A stretch of DNA of 64,000 bases, taken from NCBI GenBank assembly GCA_965246995.1, contig OZ252008.1, forward strand, positions 1,736,001 through 1,800,000, given 5' to 3'. The first letter of the stretch is position 1, and each line of letters opens with the position of its first letter. This document shows positions 33,605 to 41,719 of this stretch, piece after piece. Position numbers and translations under genes: made by a program. The notes beneath the pieces were generated by a model. The model ran no database searches and was not told the origin of the DNA. It saw nothing but the letters and a program-made list of their open reading frames with translations. The stretch comes from VXRJ01 sp965246995. GTDB taxonomy: Bacteria; Acidobacteriota; Vicinamibacteria; Vicinamibacterales; UBA8438.

Positions 33605-35800
33605 ATGAGCACCAGACGACGCATGATCGGCGGGTACGCGGCGACGGCACTTCTGGCGGCAGGCCTCGCGGTACTTGGCTCTCCCGTTACAGCCCAGGAC
33701 GCTGATATCAGCGGCGTGGTGACCAGCGCAGCCGGGCCTGAGGCCGGCGTCTGGGTCATCGCCGAGACGCAGGATTTCGATACCGGTTTCCGGAAGATCG
33801 TCGTGACCGACGACGACGGACGCTTCCTGGTGCCGGACCTCCCGGACGCTTCCTACGAGGTCTGGGTGCGCGGTTACGGGCTGGCCGACTCGGATCAGAC
33901 CTCCGCGCGGCCCGGCGACGACCTGGCCCTGACTGCGACGGCGGCGGCCTCGCCGCATGCTGCCGCGCAGATCTATCCCGCCAACTACTGGTACTCGCTG
34001 CTCGAGGTGCCGCCTGCCAGCGACTTTCCGGGCACGGGACCGCGCGGTAACGGCATTGGCGTCGACATGCGGACCCAGGCCGACTGGGTTGACCGGCTGA
34101 AGGACGGCTGCCAGCTCTGCCATCAGCTCGGCAATAGCGCGACGCGCGAGATGCCGATGCTCGACGCCGACGACTTCGACTCTACCGCCGACGCCTGGGA
34201 GTACCGCATCCAGGCCGGCAGAGCGGGACCGGCGATGGCGGCCGAGATCAACCGGATGGGCCGCGCCCGCGCGCTGGCGTTGTATGCGGACTGGACGGAT
34301 CGGATCGCCGCCGGCGAGCTGCCGCCCGTCCCGCCGCGCCCACAGGGGCTGGAGCGCAACCTCGTCCTCAGCATGTGGGAGTGGGGCCACCCGCGCGGCA
34401 TGGTGCACGACGAGGTCACGACCGACAAGCGGAATCCGACGCTCAACGCGAACGGCCCGATCTACGGGGTTGGCGGCGCGGGGCTGGTAATCACCGATCC
34501 GCGCACGCACCAGTCGGTCCGGATGGATCTGCCGACCCGCATCGAGCGGCCGCGGCGTCCCAGCTCCTACCAGGGTTCGTCGACGGCGGTCCCGTCGCTC
34601 TACTGGGGCGACGAGCCGGTCAACCTCCAGAGCCGGAGCGCCCACAACCCGATGCTGGACGGCAAGGGACGCCTCTGGATCACCCAGTCGGTCCGGCCTA
34701 ACGACGTTCCCGACTGGTGCCTGGAGGGATCGGATCACCCATATGCGCAGTACTACCCGATTCAGCACCGCGCCGAGTCGCGGCAGTTGTCCTACTACGA
34801 CCCCGCGACCGGCGATTTCGAGCTGATCGACACCTGCTACTTCACGCACCACCTGCAGTTTGCCGACGACGCGGACGATACGCTCTGGCTGAGCGGCTCG
34901 ACCGAGGCAATCGGCTGGCTGAATACCCGGTTGTACGACGAGACCGGGGACGAGCAGGCGTCGCAGGGCTGGTGCCCGACCGTCATCGACACCAACGGCG
35001 ACGGGAGCATTACCAAGCCGTGGAACGAGCCGGACTTCAATGGCGACGTCGAGATCGACGCGACGCGGGATACGCGGGTCGGAAGCCTCGACAAGTTCAA
35101 GCGCGCCTACGGCGTGATTCCGCACCCGGACGGATCCATCTGGATCACGCGGCGCTTCGACGTGCCGGGGCGGCTGATCCGGCTGGACCTCGGCGATAGC
35201 CCGCCCGAGACCTGCATTTCCGAGGTCTACGAGCCGCCCTACGATCCCAACGGCAACCCGAGCGAGTGGGGCTTCGGCCCGCGCGGCATCGACGTCGACC
35301 GCAACGGGCTGATCTGGACCGCGCTCGGCGGCAGTGGCCACCTCGCCAGCTTCGACCGCAGCAAGTGCACGGTGATGAACGGACCGACCGCCACCGGGCA
35401 GCACTGCCGCGAGGGGTGGACGCTGTATGCGAGCCCGGGACCGAAGCTGAAGGGGGTAGACGGCACGGCGAACGCCGACTACCACTACTACAACTGGGTC
35501 GATCAGTTCGACACCCTGGGACTCGGCGCCAACGTGCCGATTGCCACCGGGACGACATCGGATGCGCTGCTCGCGCTCGATCCGGAGAGCGGCGAGTGGG
35601 TCATCATGCGCGTGCCGTATCCGCTCGGCTTCTACAGCCGGGGCCTTGACGGCCGGATCGACGATCCGAATACCGGCTGGAAGGGGCGCGGCGTCTGGTC
35701 AAGCTTCAACACCGGGTCGCCGTTCCACCTCGAGGGAGGCAAGGGCGCGACGAGCGAGATAGTCCGGTTCCAGATTCGGCCGAATCCGCTGGCGAACTAG
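33605..35800 (+). CDS. Exported beta-propeller protein with carboxypeptidase-like domain and one haem c motif
   Basis: A 731-residue exported protein. ATG 33605 follows GGAGGACG. The leader (STRRRMIGGYAATALLAAGLA) has a twin-arginine-like RRRMIGG and a signal peptide. Residues about 38-100 form a carboxypeptidase regulatory-like Ig domain (ISGVVTSAAGPEAGVWVIAE). A single CxxCH haem motif is C169-QLC-H173. The C-terminal two thirds has repeated Trp/Gly segments like a virginiamycin B lyase/NHL propeller (LDGKGRLWITQSV, PHPDGSIWITRRF, DVDRNGLIWTALGG). A redox or lyase role is possible; the combination is known from Acidobacteriota-type genomes, but I cannot name the reaction. Confidence 0.75.
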   Translation: MSTRRRMIGGYAATALLAAGLAVLGSPVTAQDADISGVVTSAAGPEAGVWVIAETQDFDTGFRKIVVTDDDGRFLVPDLPDASYEVWVRGYGLADSDQTSARPGDDLALTATAAASPHAAAQIYPANYWYSLLEVPPASDFPGTGPRGNGIGVDMRTQADWVDRLKDGCQLCHQLGNSATREMPMLDADDFDSTADAWEYRIQAGRAGPAMAAEINRMGRARALALYADWTDRIAAGELPPVPPRPQGLERNLVLSMWEWGHPRGMVHDEVTTDKRNPTLNANGPIYGVGGAGLVITDPRTHQSVRMDLPTRIERPRRPSSYQGSSTAVPSLYWGDEPVNLQSRSAHNPMLDGKGRLWITQSVRPNDVPDWCLEGSDHPYAQYYPIQHRAESRQLSYYDPATGDFELIDTCYFTHHLQFADDADDTLWLSGSTEAIGWLNTRLYDETGDEQASQGWCPTVIDTNGDGSITKPWNEPDFNGDVEIDATRDTRVGSLDKFKRAYGVIPHPDGSIWITRRFDVPGRLIRLDLGDSPPETCISEVYEPPYDPNGNPSEWGFGPRGIDVDRNGLIWTALGGSGHLASFDRSKCTVMNGPTATGQHCREGWTLYASPGPKLKGVDGTANADYHYYNWVDQFDTLGLGANVPIATGTTSDALLALDPESGEWVIMRVPYPLGFYSRGLDGRIDDPNTGWKGRGVWSSFNTGSPFHLEGGKGATSEIVRFQIRPNPLAN

Positions 35801-35838
35801 AACGGTCTCGCGAAGCCGGCACGAAGCGGCCAAGGACG

Positions 35839-35866
35839 GGGCTCCGCGGGCGGTACCGCGGAGCCC
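35839..35866. terminator. Strong hairpin between convergent genes
   Basis: GGGCTCCGCGG (35839-35849), six-base loop, CCGCGGAGCCC (35856-35866): a perfect 11-bp GC-rich stem in the 74-base gap between the propeller gene (+) and the SEC-C gene (-). Its symmetry could serve both directions. There is no T tract, so it may act as a stability hairpin or Rho-independent-like terminator in a GC-rich genome. Confidence 0.6.
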
Positions 35867-35874
35867 GTCGTGGG

Positions 35875-38280
35875 CTAGCGCGGCCCGATGCTGAGTTCGC
35901 GCCGGATCGCCGAGAAATCGAATGGTGGGCCCGGAGCACCGTGTTCCATGCGCTCCATCTCCTTCAGCAGCAGATCGACCTCGGCCCGCCCGGCTGAGGT
36001 TCGCGCGCACTCGCGCGGCGTCCTGTGGTTGAGAGCCGGCAGTGGCCGATCGGGCCAATCCGCGTAGTGACGCGCTTTGAACTCGGCCACCAGACGGTCC
36101 GCTTCGCGCGATGGTGGCGCCGGGGGTTGCGACAGATTCCCCGAGCCTGCGCCGGCCGCGAAGGCATCTGTGTGCTCGCGCGCCCGATGCCGGATGCGAG
36201 AGCCGCAGGTGCCCTCGATACGCTCGCGCAGCGCGTCGGCCCGCGCCTCCGAGTTGGTCTCGATCCGGAGTGCCGTGCGACGCATTTCCACCCGGCCGAG
36301 CACCGTCTGCTGACCGTCCGGCCGTGTGGGGTCGTCGGGTCGCAGGAATATGTGGACCGTCGCGTCCTCGCCGTCCGGCTCCCGTTCCGTACCCTCCAGC
36401 GCTCCGATGCGCGCATCAACTTCCGGCATGGCCCCCGGCGTGACCTCGAAGTGGTCCACCGTGAACACGAAGGAGTCGCCGTCGGTATTGTGCAGACGAG
36501 GCGGTATTGCGCTCCGCTCGTCGAGGTAATCTGCCGCCTTCTCCCAGTAACGGATCAGGTGGCGCCCGAAGGCCGCGGGACGGAGACGGTCTACCGGGAC
36601 GGCTCGCCTGCGCCGCAGCCGGTTGCGCGCCCGCTGAACCACCGCGGCCGCGGTGAACGGGGGCAACGGGCGCGGGTGCACGCCGCAGAGCAGCGAGACG
36701 CCGTCGTAGTCCACGATGCGGGCCAGCACCGCGTCGCGTGGCACCAGCGCCTTCGAGCCGCGCACTTCGTGAACCGTGCGCCGTTCGTCGGACAGCAGGT
36801 CGTGCAGCGTCACGGTCTGCCCGGGATCGACGGCCTCGACTTCCCATACCGAGAGCCACGCCGCGCGCTGGGCGTCGAGCCAGCGCTGCTCCTCCGGCGA
36901 GCAGCGACGCCGGTGAGCGTCCAGGTAGGCGTCGACGACGGTCTTCCCGTCCACCTCGAAGCAGTACACCGACCAGGGCATCACGAGCGCGATCGCAGCG
37001 TCGAGATCGGTGAAGTCGTCCTGGAACGCTTCCCATGCCTCGCCGTACTCCCGCAGGCCGAAACCGCACAAACGGTGCACGAGCCGTTCGTCCATCGCGT
37101 GCGTTGCGGTCTTGGACCGCTGGCTCGCGTGCTCGGCCGCGTCCGCTGCGAGATGGCACTTCTTGTACTTGCGTCCGCTGCCGCACGGACATGGCTCGTT
37201 GCGGCCTGCCCGTGGCCGGAAGGGCTCCGGCGACGCCAGGGCGTCGAGAGCGGGTTCTGCCGAATCCGGCTGGTCGAAGTCCGCGAGCGCATCGTAGGGA
37301 GCAGTAAGCCGCACTTCCCGGTCGTCATCGTCGACGTACGACTCGGAGACCGGCGCGATGGCTTCCGACTCGAAGACCGCTCGGTGCTTCGCGAAGAACG
37401 CGCTGAGGGACAGCGCGCACGCGGTGGCGATCTCGACATCCCGTTCGACCAGCGGCCGCGGCCGGGCGTCGGGGTCGCGGCGGTCCACCACAGGGTAGGC
37501 GTCGGCGCTCTCCACCGGCCATCCGTGCGCCATCGCTTCGCGCCGCATCGAAGGCGGCAGTTCGGTGGCCGGCTCGAACAGCAGCCCCAGCCAGCCGGCG
37601 CTCAGCGCCATCCGGCCCCGCTCCAGGTCGCCCGATTCTGCGACGTCGAGGAACGCTTCGAAGTCGTCGACGGACGGGAAGACCAGCACGCCGCGACTCT
37701 CGTCGAGCTGGCCGATGACCGAGAGGCAGGCTCCCTCGACGTCAAGCGCCGGAATGTCCATCCGGATCACCTGCGTGTCGTCGACGACCGTCCACGGTTT
37801 CGCTGCGAACAGGCGTCGGCTGGCCGCGAACAGCATCTTGACCGCCGCGACCGATACGTGTCCCTGGGCGAAGTAGCTGGGTTCATCGTCTTCGTCCGGT
37901 GGCAGCGTCTCGATCATTTTCTCCAGGAGCGCATCGAGCTCCGGCGTCGGCGCGACCGTGACCGGTATTGCTGCTCCGACTTCCGCGCGCACCTCGGCGG
38001 CGGTGGCGGCGTCAGGGACGCGTATGGCGCTCGGCCGGCGCGGCGAACCGATTGCGGGCTGAGTCAGGGCGTTGCGTAACGCACGGGCGACGGCGCCCTC
38101 CCTGTCCTCGGGGTTGACGACCGCCTGGCCGACGACGAAACCCTCCGGCAACTCCATCCAGAGCACGATGTCCGGCCGGTAGGGCTCTTTCGGATCCTGG
38201 ATGTAGAACGGTGTTGAGAAGCGACCGCCGATCCACTCTCGGGAGGGCTGCGAACGGTCCATGCCGCGACGCCGGGTCAT
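35875..38280 (-). CDS. Large SEC-C metal-binding motif protein
   Basis: An 801-residue soluble protein. A SEC-C zinc motif, NEPCPCGSGRKYKKCH (C364, C366, C375, H376), lies at the centre. SEC-C occurs at the end of SecA and in many uncharacterised proteins, often in plasmid and defence contexts. The N- and C-terminal thirds are not recognised; the far C-terminus is charged and helical. ATG 38280 overlaps the stop codon of a hydantoinase-like remnant (ATGA), so an internal ATG at 38262 (MDRSQPSREW) may be the true ancestral start. Function unknown. Confidence 0.7.
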   Translation of the reverse strand: MTRRRGMDRSQPSREWIGGRFSTPFYIQDPKEPYRPDIVLWMELPEGFVVGQAVVNPEDREGAVARALRNALTQPAIGSPRRPSAIRVPDAATAAEVRAEVGAAIPVTVAPTPELDALLEKMIETLPPDEDDEPSYFAQGHVSVAAVKMLFAASRRLFAAKPWTVVDDTQVIRMDIPALDVEGACLSVIGQLDESRGVLVFPSVDDFEAFLDVAESGDLERGRMALSAGWLGLLFEPATELPPSMRREAMAHGWPVESADAYPVVDRRDPDARPRPLVERDVEIATACALSLSAFFAKHRAVFESEAIAPVSESYVDDDDREVRLTAPYDALADFDQPDSAEPALDALASPEPFRPRAGRNEPCPCGSGRKYKKCHLAADAAEHASQRSKTATHAMDERLVHRLCGFGLREYGEAWEAFQDDFTDLDAAIALVMPWSVYCFEVDGKTVVDAYLDAHRRRCSPEEQRWLDAQRAAWLSVWEVEAVDPGQTVTLHDLLSDERRTVHEVRGSKALVPRDAVLARIVDYDGVSLLCGVHPRPLPPFTAAAVVQRARNRLRRRRAVPVDRLRPAAFGRHLIRYWEKAADYLDERSAIPPRLHNTDGDSFVFTVDHFEVTPGAMPEVDARIGALEGTEREPDGEDATVHIFLRPDDPTRPDGQQTVLGRVEMRRTALRIETNSEARADALRERIEGTCGSRIRHRAREHTDAFAAGAGSGNLSQPPAPPSREADRLVAEFKARHYADWPDRPLPALNHRTPRECARTSAGRAEVDLLLKEMERMEHGAPGPPFDFSAIRRELSIGPR

Positions 38281-38504
38281 AGCGGCGGCTGGCCGATGTA
38301 CAGCCCCGGTGTGTCACCCTCGAACCGCTCGCGGGTCAGTTGCAGGTAGATGGGGCGGGTCTCGACGTAGATCGGCAGGCCGCGTTGCTGCGCCGCCTCC
38401 GCGACGCGCAGGCTTCCCTCGGTGAAGGACGTCATCATCACACGCTCGGGGCGGCCGGTCGCGCGGCTCGTTCCCGTGGAGGACGCCCGCCCGGTGTTCG
38501 GCAA
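38277..38504 (-). pseudogene. Hydantoinase/dihydropyrimidinase-like remnant
   Basis: A short frame whose middle part, SLRVAEAAQQRGLPIYVETR, followed by PIYLQLTRERFEGD, closely resembles the internal EALRVVREARARGLPVYGETCPHYL-type segment of D-hydantoinase-like amidohydrolases, though only about 50 residues remain and no metal ligands are present. It ends in TGA overlapping the ATG of the SEC-C gene. It is a 3'-truncated, 5'-truncated relic. Confidence 0.5.
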
Positions 38505-38554
38505 CCGTGATCACCGCTCTCGTCGACGAACACCACGTAGTTGCTGTACGACAT
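38505..38554 (-). pseudogene. DUF3800 gene, 5' remnant
   Basis: ATG at 38554 opens MSYSNYVVFVDESGDHG, the characteristic N-terminus of DUF3800 proteins (xxxVDESGDxG, which holds the first acidic residues of an RNase H-like fold). After about 17 codons the similarity stops and the frame continues as unrelated sequence overlapping the hydantoinase-like remnant. DUF3800 genes are frequent in mobile and defence regions. Confidence 0.5.
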
Positions 38555-38641
38555 CCTACTCGTTAGTTTGGGAACCAGGGCGCTTGTCGAGGAGATAGAA
38601 GGACTACCGCTCTTGTGTGTCAGCCGGGATTCAGAAGGCCC

Positions 38642-41539
38642 TCAGCGAATGTCCGGCTCCACGAGCTCGATACCCAGCGTCGTGCCCTTGTCGATGGCCG
38701 GCACTCCCTTCTCCATCCACACCGGGGAAGGCGCTTCCAGCAGGTAGTAGTCGAAGAACTGCTGCATGCGGATGGCCCAGTCCTTGCGGTTGGCGTCGCG
38801 GCTGAGGCCATGGCCCTCGCCGTTGTAGTTCAGCAGCCACGCTGGCTTCTGCAGCCGGCGCAGCGCGACGAACAGTTCGATGCCCTGGTACCACGGCACC
38901 GCGCCGTCGTCGTCGTTGTGCATCATGAGCACCGGCGTCTGGATCTTGTCGGCGTAGAAGAGCGGCGAGTTGTGCAGGTAGGTGTTGGTCGCCTCCCAGA
39001 GCGAAGCGCCGATGCGACTCTGTGTCTGCTCGTACTGAAACATCCGGCTCATGCCGGTCTGCCAGCGGATGCCGCCATAGGCGCTCGTCATGTTGGCGAC
39101 CGGCGCGCCCGCTTCGGCCGCCGCGAACAGGTTGGTCTTCGTGATCATGTAGGCGATCTGGTAGCCGCCCCAGGAGTGACCCTGGACGCCGATCCGGTCG
39201 CGCGCGACGAAGCCCTGATCGATCAGGTCGAGCACGCCGGGCACGACCGCGTCGAGGGCGCTTTCGCCCGGGTAGCCGAGCTCGTACGGGATGTCGGGGA
39301 TGAAGACGACGTAGCCGCGGCTGACGTAGAAGGGGACCGAGATGGACGAGCCGCCGGGCCGGGGAGTCCGCCACGTGTAGACGCCGTCCGACATCCGCTC
39401 GTAGAAGTAGACGAGCAGGGGATACTCCGTCGCGGGATCGAAGCCGTCGGGCTTGAACAGCATGCCTTGCAGCTCGACGCCGTCGTTCGAGGTCCACTCG
39501 ACGATCTCCGTCGAGCCCCACCGGAAGTCTCCTTGTTCCGGATTGGCGTCTGACATCCGCTGCATGTCGGTGATCGCCCCGTCCGTCACCCACAGGTCCG
39601 GGAACTCGCGGAAGTCCTCGCGCGTGACGAGCCAGCGGTCTGCCTCCTTCGCCTTCCCGCGCAGGCGGAAGCTCTTGTCCGCCATGACGATTTCCGCCGC
39701 CGGCGCCTCCTGGTCCGTGCGTCCGTGGTAGAAGCCGCCCTGCTTTTGTGTGTCGTGGAAGGCTTCCCAGAGCGCTTCCCCTTCCGGGATGTGATCCAGC
39801 TCCGGGTCGGTCCGCGCGTAACGGAACCGGATTTCCGCCGCTCGGCCGGCGCCGCCGGTGAGGTTGACGGTACGGCCGGTCTCCGGCTCGAAGCGCCACA
39901 CGTCGTAGCGGTCATAGAAAAGAAAAGCGCCGTCGTCCGTGGTCCATCCGGCCGAGCCGTAGGGGGGCGGATCGTGCGGGTGGTCGTCCAGCTCGTCCCA
40001 GACCGGGTGCGGAACCTCGGCGCTGGCCGTCAGCGGCTCGCCGCCGTCCAGGCGCGCCACCTTCCACTGCCGTTCGGAGCCGCTCCACCACGCCGCGTAG
40101 TTCCCGGCCGGCGAGATGGCGGCGCGGGCGAAGCGGCCCACCTTCCCGGCGATCCGCCGCGGCGTCCCGCTCGCCAGATCGATGGCGTAGAGGTCGTCGT
40201 AGCGCCCGTCCCAGGAGAGGAGCTGCCGGTAGGGCCGGTCGGTGACGCCCAGGCCATGCGCCGCGTCGCGCTCGGCGGCGAACCGCACGGTCGGGACGTC
40301 CATCGTGCCCATCTGCACCACCGCGCCGCCGTCCAGGTGGACCGCGGCCGTGTAGGTGCGCTTCCGTTCGTCCTCGGCCTGCACGAGCTGCATCGGCTGC
40401 AGGTAGGGGTCCTTCCAGTTCCAGACGTCGACACTGACCCGGTCCTCTTCCAGCGTGTCGTCCTCCGCTTCCGGCTCCGGACGGGGCGCCGTCCCGAAAA
40501 GCAGCAGGGCACCGCCTTCCGAGAAGCGGACCTCGCCGTGCTCGCTGACCCACCAGTTGTCCGGAAGGCCGGCGGCGCCGGAATCGGCGACCGGCTCGGC
40601 TCCCCGAGTCGGCGCACCGGCGCGGTACAGGGTGAATTCGGGCTGATCGGCCTCGAAGTCGTCCCGGTTCGTCAGGAAGGCGACCTGCGCGCCGTCCTTC
40701 GACAGCGCAAGCTGTTCGTAGCGCCCTTCGCCTTCGAGAACGGTGCGCTGCGTCACGTCGTCCAGCAGCACGACCCAGGCGCCGTCGCCCGATCCATCTT
40801 CCGTGGAGGTGGTAAAGGCAAGAACGGGGGCTTCCTCGGCGAACCCGTAGTCGTCGACCAGTTCGTAGCGTGCCTCGCGGTTCGTCGCCAGGTTCAGGAG
40901 GACCAGCGTGGAGCCGTCCTCCTTCTTTTTGTCGGCGTCGCTCTCGTCGGCGGAGCCCTCAGCTTCGGTGGAGGCCTCCACCTCGGTGGAGACTTCCGCG
41001 CTGGCTTCGCTCTCGGCCGTCGGCGCCGGCTCCTCGACGGGAACGTACGCCAGCCAGCTCCCCTGGCCGGCAACCTCGTAGCTCTCTACCGGACCGAGGT
41101 CGGTGACTCCCACGAGCTCGGCTTCCGCGCCCGTGAACACCGCCGCGATGTCCGCCACCGCGAGCGCGTCTTTCGGCAGGTCGTCTTCCTCCTTGCCTTC
41201 CCGCTTGAGGGCGTCGACCTCCGATTCCGACGGCGGGACCGTGAAGACGAGATAGCGGGAGTCCGATGTGAAGGTCGGGCTCGTTCCCCGCACCGTCAGT
41301 GCCGGTCCGTCCCCGGTCGCCGCCTTGAGCGTGAGCGTCGGGTCGCCCTCCATGGGCGAGACGACGAACGCCAGCCAGTCGCCATCGGGCGACAGCGCCG
41401 GGTCATCGATCGTCTTCCACTGAAGCACGTCCTCGTGGTCCAGCACCCGCTGCTGCGCGGCGGCGGGCGGGGCCGTGCCAAGGAACAGGATCAGGGTGAC
41501 GGTGGAAGTGACGGCAGTGCATGCGCGTGGACGTTTCAT
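38642..41539 (-). CDS. Secreted S9 family peptidase, prolyl oligopeptidase type
   Basis: A 965-residue exported peptidase starting at ATG 41539 (MKRPRACTAVTSTVTLILFL, signal peptide ending near PPAAAQQ). The N-terminal propeller has WD40/PD40-like repeats (ALSPDGDWLAFVVS and similar). A long acidic Glu/Ser/Ala linker of about 60 residues (positions about 175-230) is unusual. The catalytic domain has the serine S789 in GHSWGGYQ, the aspartate region NDDDGAVPW and the histidine GEGHGLS. It would degrade oligopeptides outside the cytoplasm. At 965 residues it is longer than typical S9 enzymes (about 700). Confidence 0.88.
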   Translation of the reverse strand: MKRPRACTAVTSTVTLILFLGTAPPAAAQQRVLDHEDVLQWKTIDDPALSPDGDWLAFVVSPMEGDPTLTLKAATGDGPALTVRGTSPTFTSDSRYLVFTVPPSESEVDALKREGKEEDDLPKDALAVADIAAVFTGAEAELVGVTDLGPVESYEVAGQGSWLAYVPVEEPAPTAESEASAEVSTEVEASTEAEGSADESDADKKKEDGSTLVLLNLATNREARYELVDDYGFAEEAPVLAFTTSTEDGSGDGAWVVLLDDVTQRTVLEGEGRYEQLALSKDGAQVAFLTNRDDFEADQPEFTLYRAGAPTRGAEPVADSGAAGLPDNWWVSEHGEVRFSEGGALLLFGTAPRPEPEAEDDTLEEDRVSVDVWNWKDPYLQPMQLVQAEDERKRTYTAAVHLDGGAVVQMGTMDVPTVRFAAERDAAHGLGVTDRPYRQLLSWDGRYDDLYAIDLASGTPRRIAGKVGRFARAAISPAGNYAAWWSGSERQWKVARLDGGEPLTASAEVPHPVWDELDDHPHDPPPYGSAGWTTDDGAFLFYDRYDVWRFEPETGRTVNLTGGAGRAAEIRFRYARTDPELDHIPEGEALWEAFHDTQKQGGFYHGRTDQEAPAAEIVMADKSFRLRGKAKEADRWLVTREDFREFPDLWVTDGAITDMQRMSDANPEQGDFRWGSTEIVEWTSNDGVELQGMLFKPDGFDPATEYPLLVYFYERMSDGVYTWRTPRPGGSSISVPFYVSRGYVVFIPDIPYELGYPGESALDAVVPGVLDLIDQGFVARDRIGVQGHSWGGYQIAYMITKTNLFAAAEAGAPVANMTSAYGGIRWQTGMSRMFQYEQTQSRIGASLWEATNTYLHNSPLFYADKIQTPVLMMHNDDDGAVPWYQGIELFVALRRLQKPAWLLNYNGEGHGLSRDANRKDWAIRMQQFFDYYLLEAPSPVWMEKGVPAIDKGTTLGIELVEPDIR

Positions 41540-41719
41540 CGCTTCATCTCCAGGCGGCGCCGAGAGTATTCCCACTTAGTCGACCCTTAGCCTAGACTGT
41601 CCATCGTCATGACGACGACCCTCTTGACGAGGAGCTGCTACGCGCATTCGAAGGCCGCGAATGACCGACGGTATGACGGGATGCCTGCGGCCCGACGCCG
41701 TAGAGAACAGGAGCGCCAC

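Noticed and set aside
36025..38079. A 684-codon open frame on the + strand
   Set aside because: It mirrors the SEC-C gene on the opposite strand and has a biased composition without motifs.
39725..41590. A 621-codon open frame on the + strand
   Set aside because: Antisense shadow of the S9 peptidase gene, which has clear catalytic motifs.
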